From Peteryoungia aggregata LMG 23059 (GTDB taxonomy: Bacteria; Pseudomonadota; Alphaproteobacteria; Rhizobiales; Rhizobiaceae), in the NCBI RefSeq assembly GCF_030814435.1, contig NZ_JAUSUW010000009.1, positions 1 to 64,000 on the forward strand: 64,000 bases of DNA. The letters run 5' to 3'. The notes below the pieces were generated by a model. The model made no database searches. It saw nothing but the letters and a program-made list of their open reading frames with translations, and was not told the DNA's origin. The position numbers and the translations under genes were made by a program. Of this stretch, positions 9,370 through 19,347 are shown in pieces; position 1 is the stretch's first letter; every line of letters starts with the position of its first letter.

Positions 9370-11373
9370 TCAGCTTCGGGCCGTCCTCGGTCGACCCGTT
9401 GCCGTAGCGGTAATGCGCGCCTCCACGAGCTTCCTTCGCCCCTCGATCTCAGGAGCATCATGCACCTCCGTGACGAGGAGAACGAGATCGACAGCGCCAC
9501 TCGCCTCGGCCCGTTGTCGTGCAAGTGCGCTCGCACGAAAACGGGCGACTTCCAGTGCCCTGTTCTCATCCGTGACGCGCTCACTGTCGCCACCTCCGGT
9601 GACTATGAAAAGGCATTCCTCTGGCGAACTGACAGTAACCGTCACGCTGCTTCGGACCTGGCCAACCACCGCACCAACGGCATTGGCCACGTCAGCATCC
9701 CTTGGCACGGCGAAGTCGGAAGCCAGCATCTCAGCGATCGCCGGGTAATAGACACCCGCCGAGGCGCCAAGTCCGATCAGCGGCCGATCGAGCGTCAGGT
9801 TGAAACGAGCTATGCCCACCTGGCGCTTGAGAGCACGATCGACCAGCACGGATCTGGCCGGATCAATGTCGGCGAGCCCATCTTCCGCCAGAGCCGCGGA
9901 CAGAATGACTTCGGCAGACTGGCGCGTCAGGCGATCAACGATCAGTTGGGCGAGTAGCTCGGGCGTCGCGGCAATCGGCTGGCCCGACCCATCCTTCTGG
10001 CGGATCGCCAACATCATGCCGAGTGCTGCCGCCTGGCGGTCCCACTGGCCCTGACGTCCCAGGACATGCATTGCGTCCGATGGGGTCAGCCCGCAGATAT
10101 GGACCAGGCCCCGGGCGACCAGACGATCGAGGGTTGCCTTCTGCTGGGTAAAGCTGATCAGCTGGTCGAGCGGCAGAGGTATGGCCCCGATCTTCTGGAA
10201 AAGGGCTGCTTCCTGTGGCTGGAGACCCGCCGCGAGATGATCCGGGACACCGGTGCGGACTGCGAAGCGCCCGTCGTGGCGTCCGAGATGCGGTGCGCGC
10301 AGTTGACGCTCGAGGACACTTGCTATCGCACTGCCATGCAGCGCGGCGGCCAGACTGAGCGGAACCAGGCGTCGAGGTCCCAGCAGGATCTTTGCCGCAA
10401 GGCCACGATCGTCGAAATGGACTTCCGAGTCACCGCCGAGGCCGAAGGTACGCATGGCGACCGCTTCCACCATGGTGCGGTAGCCGCCGACAACCGCTCC
10501 GTCCTGGTCCAGACGCGGCTGCCCCGCCTCCATGACGGCGACGTCCGTGGTTGTTCCGCCGATGTCGGAGACGACGGCATCATCCAGCCCTGTCAGATGC
10601 CGGGCGCCGACGAGGCTTGCCGCCGGACCAGACAGAATCGTCTCGATTGGTCGCAGGCGGGCCTCCGCGGCCGAAATCAAGGCGCCGTCGCCCCGAACCA
10701 CCATTAGCGGCGCATGCACGCCCCGCTCCTGCAGGTATCGTTCCGCAGAACCGATCAGGCGGTCGATCATCGCAACAAGACGGGCATTCAGAAGCGTGGT
10801 CAGGGCACGGCGAGGGCCGCCAAGCTTGGAAGAAAGTTCATGGCTGCAGGTAACGGGCAGGCCAGAATGCTGGCGGATGATGTCGCGCGCACGCTGCTCG
10901 TGAGCCGGGTTGCGGACCGCGAAATAGCCGGCGATCGCGAAGGAAGAGACATTGGCCGCGAGCTCGGGCAGTGCCGCTTCCAGCGCCGCCTGGTCGAAAG
11001 GTGTCTCGTTGCCATGGACATCGTGTCCACCGGCGATGAAGAGGACCGGATCGTTGCCGAGCGCCTCGCCCAGGCCATCGCGCTTCAGATCTTCAGGGCC
11101 GAAACCGATCATGATCAGGCCGGCGCGGCCGCCCTGCCCTTCCACCAGCGCGTTCGTCGCAAGCGTCGTCGACAGCGAGACCAGGCCAATGGCCGAGGGA
11201 TCGATCGTCGATTCGGACAGGACACTTTCGAGCGCGCCGGAGATACCGATCGACAGGTCGTGACGGGTGGTGAGCGACTTCGCTTTGGCGATGATCCCAT
11301 GCGTCTCGCTGTAGATCACGGCGTCCGTATAGGTGCCGCCGGTATCGATGCCCAGCATGTAATCGGATGTCAC
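9370..11373 (-). CDS. Hydantoinase/oxoprolinase family protein (subunit A type)
   Basis: A 667-residue ATP-grasp-unrelated, actin-like ATPase of the hydantoinase A/N-methylhydantoinase/5-oxoprolinase family. The N-terminal domain starts LGIDTGGTYTDAVIY, the hallmark phosphate-binding loop. The central part has VSDIGGTTTDVAVME and GLGGDSEVHF. Substrates in the family include 5-oxoproline, hydantoins and ketones. The usual B subunit is not adjacent, so this is an orphan A subunit and the substrate is unknown. I prefer a GTG start at 11373 because GGGGAAG precedes it at a good distance; ATGs at 11412 and 11358 are alternatives. Confidence 0.87.
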   Translation of the reverse strand: MTSDYMLGIDTGGTYTDAVIYSETHGIIAKAKSLTTRHDLSIGISGALESVLSESTIDPSAIGLVSLSTTLATNALVEGQGGRAGLIMIGFGPEDLKRDGLGEALGNDPVLFIAGGHDVHGNETPFDQAALEAALPELAANVSSFAIAGYFAVRNPAHEQRARDIIRQHSGLPVTCSHELSSKLGGPRRALTTLLNARLVAMIDRLIGSAERYLQERGVHAPLMVVRGDGALISAAEARLRPIETILSGPAASLVGARHLTGLDDAVVSDIGGTTTDVAVMEAGQPRLDQDGAVVGGYRTMVEAVAMRTFGLGGDSEVHFDDRGLAAKILLGPRRLVPLSLAAALHGSAIASVLERQLRAPHLGRHDGRFAVRTGVPDHLAAGLQPQEAALFQKIGAIPLPLDQLISFTQQKATLDRLVARGLVHICGLTPSDAMHVLGRQGQWDRQAAALGMMLAIRQKDGSGQPIAATPELLAQLIVDRLTRQSAEVILSAALAEDGLADIDPARSVLVDRALKRQVGIARFNLTLDRPLIGLGASAGVYYPAIAEMLASDFAVPRDADVANAVGAVVGQVRSSVTVTVSSPEECLFIVTGGGDSERVTDENRALEVARFRASALARQRAEASGAVDLVLLVTEVHDAPEIEGRRKLVEARITATATGRPRTARS

Positions 11374-11471
11374 GCAGTCTTCCCCATAATGCCCGCCGGT
11401 CTGGCGCCGCATCCCTTATGGCACAGGCCTTACTCCGATTTCCAGCGAGGGAGCGGCAGGAAGACGCCGCT

Positions 11472-12875
11472 TTACGGCTTGCGAGGGGTGACACGCATCG
11501 GAAGACCGCCAGCCGGCTGGGTGGTGAGCTTCTGCACGGGCCATGGTTTCGTTTGCGGCGTCGTTTCGAACCGATACTTCTGCATCAGAACGGCAAGCGC
11601 AATCACCGCTTCCTGCAGGGCAAAGGTCGCGCCAATGCAGACGCGCGGTCCAGCACCAAATGGCAGATACTGGAAACGGCCGATCTTTTCCCGCTCGCCG
11701 GGCAAGAAGCGTGAGGGATCGAAGATCCGCGGCTTGTCCCAGTAGAGTTCATGGCGATGGAGGGTCCAGGGCATGACCAGCACGGTGGTGCCCTTGGCGA
11801 TTTCCACCACCTCGCCATTCGGGGCCGTGTAACGATCATCGGCAATCGCATCGCGGTTGATCGACGGGGCCGGTGGATAGAGCCGCATGGCTTCCTCGAA
11901 GGCCGCGCGCACATGCGGCATGCGGTCGAGCCATTCGACGGGATCGGCGCCCGAGGCAATCACCTCGTCGATCTCCCGCTCCATGGAATCCCGGACATCC
12001 GGACAATGCGCCACACAATAGAGCGTCCAGGCCAGCGCGCGGGCCGTGGTCTCGTGACCGGCGCCGATGAAGGTGAGGATATTGTCCTCGATTTCCTCCG
12101 AGGTCAGGCCTTCCGGTCCCTCGAGTTCCAACAGGAGGGTGAGGAAATCATCAGGCGCCTTTTCTCGCTCAGCCTGAATGATGGCTCGGCGATGGTCCAT
12201 CGTCCGACGCACGAGTTCGCGAAACTTGCGCAGCACGCCGAGACCGCGAATGCGGGTCAGGCGCGGTATCCATTTTGGCGCGCGCAGCAGATCAAGCGGA
12301 TCGATGCGGCCCATGCTGTGCAAGAGGTCATCAACATCCCTGGCGAAGTCACCCTGCTCGGAGATGATGCCACCGGAGAACAGGGTTTCGGAGAGGATCG
12401 CATAGGTGAGCTCCGTCATATCGACGGCTATATCGCGGACGGTGCCTTCTGCGCCCGCCTCATAACGTTCAAGAAAGAGTTCACTTTGTTCGCGCATCTG
12501 GCGGGCGAAGCCGCGGGCATGGCGGGGCGTAAAGACGGGCGCCATGGCCTTGCGCGAGCGTTTCCAGACGGGACCTTCGGCGGTCAGCAGCCCATCGCGC
12601 AGAATAGGTCTAAGGACAAGCTGTCGGATCTCCGACATCTCGTAATTCGCCGCATTGTCGACGAGCACGTGCCGGATCAGGCCGGGATCATTGGCGATGA
12701 TGGTGGTCTGACCGAAGAAGCGGGTCACGATCCAAGGCCAAGTATAGGAAGGCTGCCCCCAGAGCTCGAGGGGATTGCGCAGGACTGTCCGGATGATTTC
12801 GAGGCGACTTGGCGGGACGGTGCGCGGCACCGGGGCTGGGGGCTCAAAGGTCGATCTTCGGAGACTGCCGTCCAT
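11472..12875 (-). CDS. Cytochrome P450
   Basis: A 467-residue soluble bacterial cytochrome P450. The heme-ligand motif FGAGPRVCIG places the thiolate Cys at 413. The oxygen-activation helix is FIGAGHETTAR, and the ExxR element appears in FEEAMRLYPPAP. No ferredoxin or ferredoxin reductase gene lies alongside, so redox partners must be encoded elsewhere. The substrate is not predictable; proline-rich N-terminal residues (EPPAPVPRTVPPSR) and the length recall alphaproteobacterial P450s active on fatty or terpenoid compounds, but that is weak. It sits between an orphan hydantoinase-type gene and a DUF1402 gene on the same strand. Confidence 0.95.
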   Translation of the reverse strand: MDGSLRRSTFEPPAPVPRTVPPSRLEIIRTVLRNPLELWGQPSYTWPWIVTRFFGQTTIIANDPGLIRHVLVDNAANYEMSEIRQLVLRPILRDGLLTAEGPVWKRSRKAMAPVFTPRHARGFARQMREQSELFLERYEAGAEGTVRDIAVDMTELTYAILSETLFSGGIISEQGDFARDVDDLLHSMGRIDPLDLLRAPKWIPRLTRIRGLGVLRKFRELVRRTMDHRRAIIQAEREKAPDDFLTLLLELEGPEGLTSEEIEDNILTFIGAGHETTARALAWTLYCVAHCPDVRDSMEREIDEVIASGADPVEWLDRMPHVRAAFEEAMRLYPPAPSINRDAIADDRYTAPNGEVVEIAKGTTVLVMPWTLHRHELYWDKPRIFDPSRFLPGEREKIGRFQYLPFGAGPRVCIGATFALQEAVIALAVLMQKYRFETTPQTKPWPVQKLTTQPAGGLPMRVTPRKP

Positions 12876-12914
12876 GTCATGCTCCCTTTGGAGCGCAAAA
12901 GCCCCCTACAAGAG

Positions 12915-13865
12915 TTAGAGCAGGGACTCCAACTCTTCCAGCCGATCATTGATCAACCAGCCGTAATAGTTCTCTTCCGGCCAATTCGCCGCACCGCTCG
13001 CGCGTCTGGCGGCCAAGGCCCGCGCACGTTCCTGCGAATTGCCGATGTTGAACAGCGTTGCGGTAAGGCCCGGATTTCCGGAAATGTCGACATCGGCGAT
13101 CTCCCGATAATCGTCGATCGACTTGCGGATCACGGCCGCCATGAAGGCGAGCGAGATATCCGGATCCATGATCGCCTTGTAAACGCCGGCCGCATCATTT
13201 TCATCGAGCTTGGGGTAACCCGACTTCTCGTACACGAGATCCGAGAGCATCAGCGCAGTCAGCGGATTGATCTGGCCCAGACCAAATGTCTGACCGGCAT
13301 AGAAGGGCTGGAAGAAGACGGCGCTGAACCGGTTGTTGGGATAGGACACTCCCCCCACCGTTTCGCCGCGGAAACGGTTCTGCCAGACGTCTTCCCGGCA
13401 CGTCCAGAGACGATAGGAATCCGAATAACCGTTGCATTCGGCAAACTCGGACCGGCCGACGAAATCAGCGATGCTCTCGTCCTTGTAACCAAAGCGGAAG
13501 CTGTTTCCGGCGTAGGAGGCCGCCTTTACATAATAGCTCTGCAGACTGTCATAGGCATCGACATTGTAGGTGTGCTCACCAACGATAGCCCCGACCATAT
13601 GAATAGGCGCAATGCCATAAGCGGCTGCGGTCTTCTTGATCTTGCCGACGAGCGCCGAATCGGTGCGCAAAAGGTCTCGGACCTTCTCGTACTTCAGATC
13701 AAAGCTGGTCTTGCCGGCCTTAGTGCGCCGTACCGAAGCGCCGGGGATTGCCGGCTGTTCGACATTGCGATTTCCGGACGGCACCTTCGTGTCCGCCATA
13801 ACCGTTTCGGGCACAAGCACAAGCAGCGTGACGGCGACGATAAGATTTCTGGCAATGTTCAGCAC
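12915..13865 (-). CDS. DUF1402 family exported protein, lysozyme-like motifs
   Basis: A conserved rhizobial protein (DUF1402) of about 316 residues. From the GTG at 13865 it begins with a standard Sec signal peptide ending near TVMA. AGGGGA sits about 8 bases before that GTG, which is why I prefer it to the ATG at 13925, where the signal would be buried. The mature part contains GAIVGEHTYN (Glu97) and, much later, FGLGQINPLTALMLSD (about 194-209). These resemble the catalytic-glutamate and GLMQ-x-P motifs of soluble lytic transglycosylases, so a periplasmic muralytic role is a reasonable guess. No function is established that I know of. Confidence 0.8.
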   Translation of the reverse strand: MLNIARNLIVAVTLLVLVPETVMADTKVPSGNRNVEQPAIPGASVRRTKAGKTSFDLKYEKVRDLLRTDSALVGKIKKTAAAYGIAPIHMVGAIVGEHTYNVDAYDSLQSYYVKAASYAGNSFRFGYKDESIADFVGRSEFAECNGYSDSYRLWTCREDVWQNRFRGETVGGVSYPNNRFSAVFFQPFYAGQTFGLGQINPLTALMLSDLVYEKSGYPKLDENDAAGVYKAIMDPDISLAFMAAVIRKSIDDYREIADVDISGNPGLTATLFNIGNSQERARALAARRASGAANWPEENYYGWLINDRLEELESLL

Positions 13866-14030
13866 GATGGGCGTCCCCTGGACAATTTGTCCGTGAACGG
13901 ATTGGCGACGCAGGACGACCGTCATCCGACAGGGGCACTCCTTACATAAGCCTCACCTGCATTGTCGATATGGGCCGCTTTCACTTTCCCGATATGCTGC
14001 GGGCGAAAGCGACCCATAGATGCACAAAGA

Positions 14031-15338
14031 TCACAGGATATAGCGGCTCAAATCCGTGTTGGAGGCGAGATCACCGACATGTTCCTGAACGTAGGCCGAA
14101 TCGATCATCACGGCAGAGCCGCTCCGATCGGGCGCATGGAACGAGATTTCGTCCAGAACTCGCTCCATGACAGTCTGCAGACGACGGGCACCGATATTCT
14201 CGACCGTCTCGTTGAGCTGGACCGCCACATCGGCAAGCGCATCGATCGCGTCCTCGGTGAAGTCGAGGTTGAGTTCCTCGGTCGCCATCAGCGCCTTGTA
14301 CTGGCGGATCAAGCTCGCTTCGGTCTCCGTGAGGATGCGGCGGAAATCTTCCTTGGTCAGCGGCTTTAGCTCGACCCGGATCGGCAGGCGACCCTGGAGT
14401 TCCGGCAGCAGGTCCGAAGGCTTGGAGACATGAAAGGCGCCGGAAGCAATGAAGAGGATGTGGTCCGTCTTCACCGGTCCATACTTGGTCGCAACCGTCG
14501 TGCCTTCGACGAGTGGTAACAAGTCGCGCTGCACGCCTTCGCGCGAAACGCCGGCGCCCATTGCGCCCTCGCGGGCAGCGATCTTGTCGATTTCGTCCAG
14601 GAAGACGATGCCGTCGTTCTCGACCGACCGCAGCGCTTCGCGCTGGATCACTTCATTGTCGATCAGCTTGTCCGACTCGTCACGGATCAGGTCGTTGTAC
14701 GATGCCTTGACCGTCGTCCTGACCTTCTTCGTGCGGTTGCCCATGGCCTTGCCGAACATTTCCGACAGGTTGAGGATGCCGATATTGGCACCCGGCATGC
14801 CGGGGACTTCGAAACCGGGCGCACCGGAACCACTGTCAGCGACCTCGATGTCGATTTCCTTGTCGTCCAGTTCACCACCGCGCAACTTCTTACGGAAGCT
14901 GTCGCGTGTGGCCGGCGATGCGGTTGCACCCACCAGAGCGTCGAGCACGCGTTCCTCGGCGAGCGCATGGGCCTTGGCCTGCACTTCCAGGCGCTTTTTC
15001 TCACGGACAAGCCCGATACCGATCTCGACCAGGTCGCGGATGATCTGCTCGACGTCACGGCCGACATAACCGACTTCGGTGAACTTGGTCGCCTCGACCT
15101 TGATGAAGGGCGCACCGGCGAGCTTGGCGAGGCGGCGGGAGATTTCCGTCTTGCCGACACCGGTTGGTCCGATCATCAGGATGTTCTTCGGCATGACTTC
15201 GTCGCGAAGGTCTTCCGAGAGCTGCTGGCGGCGCCAGCGGTTGCGCAGCGCAATCGCGACGGCACGCTTGGCGTCATGCTGGCCGATGATATGGCGGTCG
15301 AGCTCGGAAACGATCTCGCGCGGAGAAAAATTGGTCAT
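14031..15338 (-). CDS. hslU: ATP-dependent protease ATPase subunit HslU
   Basis: A 435-residue AAA+ unfoldase that feeds substrates into the HslV peptidase ring. Walker [10 protein letters not shown] is at residues 57-65. Walker B is [12 protein letters not shown]. The intermediate domain lies between them, and the C-terminus ends DLSRYIL, the tail that docks on HslV. The ATG at 15338 is preceded by GAGGAG. hslV lies just upstream on the same strand with a 68-base gap, so both are probably one heat-shock operon read leftwards, diverging from the histidine genes. Confidence 0.97.
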   Translation of the reverse strand: MTNFSPREIVSELDRHIIGQHDAKRAVAIALRNRWRRQQLSEDLRDEVMPKNILMIGPTGVGKTEISRRLAKLAGAPFIKVEATKFTEVGYVGRDVEQIIRDLVEIGIGLVREKKRLEVQAKAHALAEERVLDALVGATASPATRDSFRKKLRGGELDDKEIDIEVADSGSGAPGFEVPGMPGANIGILNLSEMFGKAMGNRTKKVRTTVKASYNDLIRDESDKLIDNEVIQREALRSVENDGIVFLDEIDKIAAREGAMGAGVSREGVQRDLLPLVEGTTVATKYGPVKTDHILFIASGAFHVSKPSDLLPELQGRLPIRVELKPLTKEDFRRILTETEASLIRQYKALMATEELNLDFTEDAIDALADVAVQLNETVENIGARRLQTVMERVLDEISFHAPDRSGSAVMIDSAYVQEHVGDLASNTDLSRYIL

Positions 15339-15406
15339 TCAGCTTGCTCCTCACGATGCCGCGGAGCCGCGCATCGTCTCTTGGTGTGGAATACAATCGG
15401 CAGCCG

Positions 15407-15934
15407 TCAGTCGGCGTCGAGGGTTTCGACCACCATGTTGTTGTTGGTATAAACGCAGATCTCGCCGGCGATGGTCAGCGCACGTGTTGCGATATCCTCG
15501 GCAGAGCGATCGGTATCCATCAGTGCGCGGGCAGCCGCATAGGCATAGTTGCCGCCGGAGCCAATCGCGATTGTGCCGTGCTCGGGCTCAAGCACGTCAC
15601 CATTGCCGGTGATTGCGAGCGTGATCGACTTGTCGGCGACCAGCATCATGGCTTCGAGATTGCGCAAATACTTGTCGGTGCGCCAGTCCTTGGCGAGCTC
15701 GACGGCGGCGCGCATCAGCTGGCCAGGATATTGCTCGAGCTTCTTTTCGAGACGATCGAGCAGCGTGAAGGCGTCGGCGGTCGCGCCGGCGAAGCCTGCG
15801 ATCACATCGCCGCCCTTGCCGATGCGGCGGACCTTGCGGGCATTGCCCTTCATCACGGTCTGGCCGAGGCTGACCTGTCCGTCACCGGCCATCACCACCT
15901 TGCCGTCTTTGCGTACGGTAATAATCGTTGTCAT
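15407..15934 (-). CDS. hslV: ATP-dependent protease peptidase subunit HslV
   Basis: A 175-residue threonine peptidase forming the proteolytic double ring of the HslUV complex. After methionine removal the chain starts [10 protein letters not shown], giving the N-terminal catalytic threonine directly. [11 protein letters not shown] and [14 protein letters not shown] are family blocks. Rhizobia commonly carry hslV upstream of hslU as here; some have an acetyltransferase gene between the two, absent in this window. The gene diverges from hisB across a 200-base intergenic region (15935-16134) that must hold both promoters. Confidence 0.97.
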   Translation of the reverse strand: MTTIITVRKDGKVVMAGDGQVSLGQTVMKGNARKVRRIGKGGDVIAGFAGATADAFTLLDRLEKKLEQYPGQLMRAAVELAKDWRTDKYLRNLEAMMLVADKSITLAITGNGDVLEPEHGTIAIGSGGNYAYAAARALMDTDRSAEDIATRALTIAGEICVYTNNNMVVETLDAD

Positions 15935-16134
15935 CAGTCACCTGTCACCCGCCTTGCGGGCCTTGCGGAACGGGCTTTGGGGCCCGGGTTTGTCGGTTCC
16001 TATGTAAGTGGGCTTTCAACGATTGCAATCTGCGGCAAAAGCTCTGACGCCGCCTTGCGGCAGCGCAATGTAACTTCTGGATATTTCACCGCCCTGCTGT
16101 TATGGGAGGGCCGAGATCCTCATGGAGCAGCCAA

Positions 16135-16731
16135 ATGGCAGAGCGTAAAGGCGAAGTTTCCCGCAAGACCAACGAAACCTCGGTCTCGGTTTCCGTCCAT
16201 ATCGACGGCACCGGCACGGGCAAAATTTCGACAGGCGTGGGCTTCTTCGACCATATGCTCGACCAGCTCTGCCGCCACTCGCTGATCGACATGGATATCA
16301 ATGTGAAGGGCGACCTGCATATCGACGACCACCACACCGTCGAGGATACGGGTATTGCGCTCGGCCAGGCGATTTCCAAGGCGCTCGGCGATCGCAAGGG
16401 CATCACCCGCTATGCCTCGATCGATCTTGCCATGGACGAGACGATGACCAAGGCGGCAATCGACGTCTCCGGCCGTCCGTTCCTGGTCTGGAACGTCAAT
16501 TTCAGCGCGCCGAAGATCGGCACCTTCGACACCGAACTGGTGCGCGAATTCTTCCAGGCTCTCGCGCAGAACGCCGGGATCACGCTGCATGTGCTGAACC
16601 ATTACGGCGCGAACAACCATCATATCGCCGAGACCTGCTTCAAGGCGGTCGCGCGCGCGCTTCGCACGGCAACCGAAGTCGATCCGCGACAGGCAAATCG
16701 TATCCCCTCCACCAAGGGCACCCTGGTTTAA
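16135..16731 (+). CDS. hisB: Imidazoleglycerol-phosphate dehydratase HisB
   Basis: A 198-residue monofunctional dehydratase converting imidazoleglycerol phosphate to imidazole-acetol phosphate. Metal-binding motifs are visible: [21 protein letters not shown] and [13 protein letters not shown]. There is no phosphatase domain, as usual outside enterobacteria. The start ATG at 16135 has GGAGCAG upstream; an in-frame ATG at 16102 would add 11 residues. It heads the cluster hisB-hisH-hisA-hisF-hisE-coaA. Confidence 0.97.
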   Translation: MAERKGEVSRKTNETSVSVSVHIDGTGTGKISTGVGFFDHMLDQLCRHSLIDMDINVKGDLHIDDHHTVEDTGIALGQAISKALGDRKGITRYASIDLAMDETMTKAAIDVSGRPFLVWNVNFSAPKIGTFDTELVREFFQALAQNAGITLHVLNHYGANNHHIAETCFKAVARALRTATEVDPRQANRIPSTKGTLV

Positions 16732-16817
16732 GGGGCATCTTCCCCACAGGGGAAACTGCCACCTTGCTCCGGTTCGGACGTTGAAGCCGAATCGTCGAGC
16801 AGAAAGGACTGGACAAC
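16732..16817 (+). other. hisB-hisH spacer with a short hairpin
   Basis: This 86-base gap is the only sizeable break in the his cluster. It contains a small GC-rich inverted repeat, TTCCCC/GGGGAA around an ACA loop at about 16740-16754, with no T-run after it. It may be a weak pause or processing site. No reading frame is supported here. Confidence 0.35.
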
Positions 16818-17468
16818 ATGCGTGTAGCTATCATCGATTACGGATCGGGCAATCTGCGCTCGGCAACCAAGGCCTTTGAACGGGCCGCCCGCGAGGCCGG
16901 CCTTAACGCCGAGATCGAACTCACCGACAAGGCGGACCGGGTCGCGACCGCCGACCGGATCGTTCTTCCGGGTGTCGGCGCCTATGCCGACTGCCGCAGC
17001 GGACTCGATGCGGTCCCCGGCATGCATGACGCCATCGCTGACATTGTCGAGAAGAAGGGACGCCCCTTTTTCGGCATCTGCGTCGGCATGCAGCTGATGT
17101 CGTCGCGTGGACTTGAGAAGACCGTCACCGATGGTTTCGGGTGGATCGAAGGCGATGTCGTCGAGATGACGCCGTCGGATCCTTCCCTCAAGATCCCGCA
17201 GATCGGCTGGAACACGCTGACGCTAAACCGTCCTCATCCGCTGTTTTCGGGTATTCCGACGGGACCGGACGGGCTGCACGCCTATTTCGTCCATTCCTAT
17301 CATCTGGCTGCGCGCAAGCCCGAGGATGTGATCGCAACAACAGACTATGGTGGCGCGATGACGGCCTTTGTCGGGCGCGACAACATGGTGGGTGCGCAAT
17401 TCCATCCCGAGAAGAGCCAGGCGCTCGGCCTGAAGCTCATCGCCAATTTCCTGACCTGGACGCCCTGA
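16818..17468 (+). CDS. hisH: Imidazole glycerol phosphate synthase subunit HisH
   Basis: A 216-residue class I glutamine amidotransferase that supplies ammonia to HisF. The nucleophile elbow [11 protein letters not shown] puts the catalytic Cys at 88. The His-Glu pair is in QFHPEKSQ (His196, Glu198). The oxyanion-strand motif PGVGAYADC is present. Its partner hisF is two genes downstream, with hisA between them, a common alphaproteobacterial order. Confidence 0.97.
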   Translation: MRVAIIDYGSGNLRSATKAFERAAREAGLNAEIELTDKADRVATADRIVLPGVGAYADCRSGLDAVPGMHDAIADIVEKKGRPFFGICVGMQLMSSRGLEKTVTDGFGWIEGDVVEMTPSDPSLKIPQIGWNTLTLNRPHPLFSGIPTGPDGLHAYFVHSYHLAARKPEDVIATTDYGGAMTAFVGRDNMVGAQFHPEKSQALGLKLIANFLTWTP

Positions 17469-17485
17469 CGGGCACGGATACTCCC

Positions 17486-18220
17486 ATGATCCTTTTTCCC
17501 GCTATCGACCTCAAGGATGGCCAGTGCGTTCGCCTCAAGCTAGGCGATATGGACCAGGCCACCGTCTATAACCCCGATCCTGCCGCACAGGCGCGCGCCT
17601 TCGAAGACCAGGGCTTCGAATGGCTGCATGTCGTCGACTTGAACGGTGCCTTCGCCGGTGAAAGCGTCAACGGCGCTGCCGTCGATGCGATCCTGAAGGC
17701 GACGAAGAACCCGGTACAGCTTGGCGGCGGTATCCGCACGCTGGACCATATCGAGAGCTGGCTGTCGCGCGGGCTATCGCGCGTCATCCTCGGTACGGTT
17801 GCCGTCCGTGATCCCGCTCTCGTCATCGAAGCCTGCAAGCGCTTCCCCGGCAAGGTCGCCGTCGGCATCGACGCGAAGGGCGGCAAGGTTGCTGTCGAAG
17901 GCTGGGCGGAAGCCTCCGAACTCGGCGTGATCGAGCTCGCCCAGCGCTTTGAAGGCGCTGGTGTCGCCGCGATCATCTATACCGACATCGACCGCGACGG
18001 GATCCTGACCGGGATCAACTGGGCATCGACGCTGGAACTGGCCCAAGCCGTTTCGATACCCGTGATTGCGTCGGGCGGTCTTGCCTCGATCGAAGACATC
18101 AAGCGCATGCTTGAGCCGGATGCGAAGAAGCTTGAAGGTGCGATTTCCGGTCGCGCGCTTTATGATGGGCGTATCGACCCCGCAGAGGCGCTCGCCCTGA
18201 TCAAGGCTGCGAGAGGCTGA
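17486..18220 (+). CDS. hisA: Phosphoribosylformimino-5-aminoimidazole carboxamide ribotide isomerase HisA
   Basis: A 244-residue beta/alpha-barrel isomerase of histidine biosynthesis. Catalytic Asp8 is in FPAIDLKDG and the second acid is in [10 protein letters not shown]. Phosphate-binding elements LGGGIRT and ASGGLAS repeat in both half-barrels. The ATG at 17486 follows the hisH stop by 17 bases; a longer open frame from 17141 lies within hisH and is not part of the protein. Confidence 0.97.
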   Translation: MILFPAIDLKDGQCVRLKLGDMDQATVYNPDPAAQARAFEDQGFEWLHVVDLNGAFAGESVNGAAVDAILKATKNPVQLGGGIRTLDHIESWLSRGLSRVILGTVAVRDPALVIEACKRFPGKVAVGIDAKGGKVAVEGWAEASELGVIELAQRFEGAGVAAIIYTDIDRDGILTGINWASTLELAQAVSIPVIASGGLASIEDIKRMLEPDAKKLEGAISGRALYDGRIDPAEALALIKAARG

Positions 18221-18230
18221 GGACAAGACC

Positions 18231-19007
18231 ATGACACTCAAGGCCCGCGTGATCCCCTGCCTCGACGTCAAGGACGGCCGCGTCGTCAAGGGCGTCAACT
18301 TCGTCGATCTCATCGATGCCGGTGACCCAGTCGAGGCGGCCAAGGCCTACGACGCTGCCGGCGCCGACGAGCTGTGCTTCCTTGACATCACCGCATCCTC
18401 GGACAATCGCGACACGATCTTCGACGTGGTCGCCCAGACGGCCGACCATTGTTTCATGCCGTTGACGGTCGGCGGTGGTGTTCGCGCCGTGGCCGATATC
18501 CGCAAACTGCTGCTGTGCGGCGCCGACAAGGTGTCGATCAATTCGGCAGCGGTGAAGAACCCCGATTTCGTCGCGGAAGCCGCCGACAAGTTCGGGAACC
18601 AGTGCATCGTCGTCTCGATCGATGCGAAGAAGGTTTCAGCCGTCGGCGAAACGGATCGCTGGGAGATCTTCACCCATGGCGGACGCCAGCCGACCGGCAT
18701 CGATGCGGTCGAATTCGCGGTGAAGATGGTCGAACGCGGCGCCGGCGAACTGCTTGTGACTTCGATGGACCGCGACGGCACCAAGAGCGGCTATGACATC
18801 GGCCTCACCCGTACCATCGGCGACAGTGTCCGCGTACCCGTCATTGCCTCCGGCGGTGTCGGCAATCTCGATGATCTGGTCGCCGGAATCCGTGATGGGC
18901 ATGCGACCGCGGTTCTCGCTGCCTCGATCTTCCACTTCGGCACCTATTCGATTGCAGAGGCCAAGGCCCATATGGCCGCAGCCGGCATCGCCATGCGTCT
19001 CGACTGA
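18231..19007 (+). CDS. hisF: Imidazole glycerol phosphate synthase subunit HisF
   Basis: A 258-residue beta/alpha-barrel cyclase that, with HisH, makes imidazoleglycerol phosphate and AICAR. The two catalytic aspartates are visible, Asp12 (IPCLDVKDG) and Asp131 (VVSIDAKKV). Phosphate loops VGGGVR and ASGGVGN are present. It begins 10 bases after hisA, and hisE follows after 16 bases. Confidence 0.97.
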   Translation: MTLKARVIPCLDVKDGRVVKGVNFVDLIDAGDPVEAAKAYDAAGADELCFLDITASSDNRDTIFDVVAQTADHCFMPLTVGGGVRAVADIRKLLLCGADKVSINSAAVKNPDFVAEAADKFGNQCIVVSIDAKKVSAVGETDRWEIFTHGGRQPTGIDAVEFAVKMVERGAGELLVTSMDRDGTKSGYDIGLTRTIGDSVRVPVIASGGVGNLDDLVAGIRDGHATAVLAASIFHFGTYSIAEAKAHMAAAGIAMRLD

Positions 19008-19023
19008 CGCGGAAAGGCTTGTC

Positions 19024-19347
19024 ATGAGCAATTTCACCCTGGCCGATCTGGAAGCCATTGTCGCGAGCCGTGCTCAGGCGGATCCGAGCCAGTCCTGGAC
19101 GGCGAAACTCGTCGCAGGCGGGCAGACCAAGGCGGCCAAGAAGCTGGGCGAAGAGGCAATCGAGGCTGTCATGGCTGCGGTGAAAGACGACCGCGAAAAC
19201 CTAATCTACGAGAGCGCGGACCTGCTCTATCATCTGATGGTCGTATTGAAAATTGCGGACATCCCTTTACAAACAGTGATGCAGGAACTTGAGCGTCGGA
19301 CCGCTCAGACGGGCCTGAATGAGAAGGCCAGTCGGCAGGATCCATGA
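19024..19347 (+). CDS. hisE: Phosphoribosyl-ATP diphosphatase HisE
   Basis: A 107-residue MazG-like pyrophosphatase acting on phosphoribosyl-ATP, separate from HisI as usual in alphaproteobacteria. The metal-binding acids are in [14 protein letters not shown] and ESADLLYH. The ATG at 19024 gives the standard length; upstream in-frame codons lie within hisF. Its stop overlaps the coaA start by four bases (ATGA). Confidence 0.95.
   Translation: MSNFTLADLEAIVASRAQADPSQSWTAKLVAGGQTKAAKKLGEEAIEAVMAAVKDDRENLIYESADLLYHLMVVLKIADIPLQTVMQELERRTAQTGLNEKASRQDP

Noticed and set aside
11751-13949. A 732-codon open frame on the plus strand opposite the P450 and DUF1402 genes
   Set aside because: It spans two clear minus-strand genes and their gap, resembles no family, and arises from the high GC bias at third codon positions.
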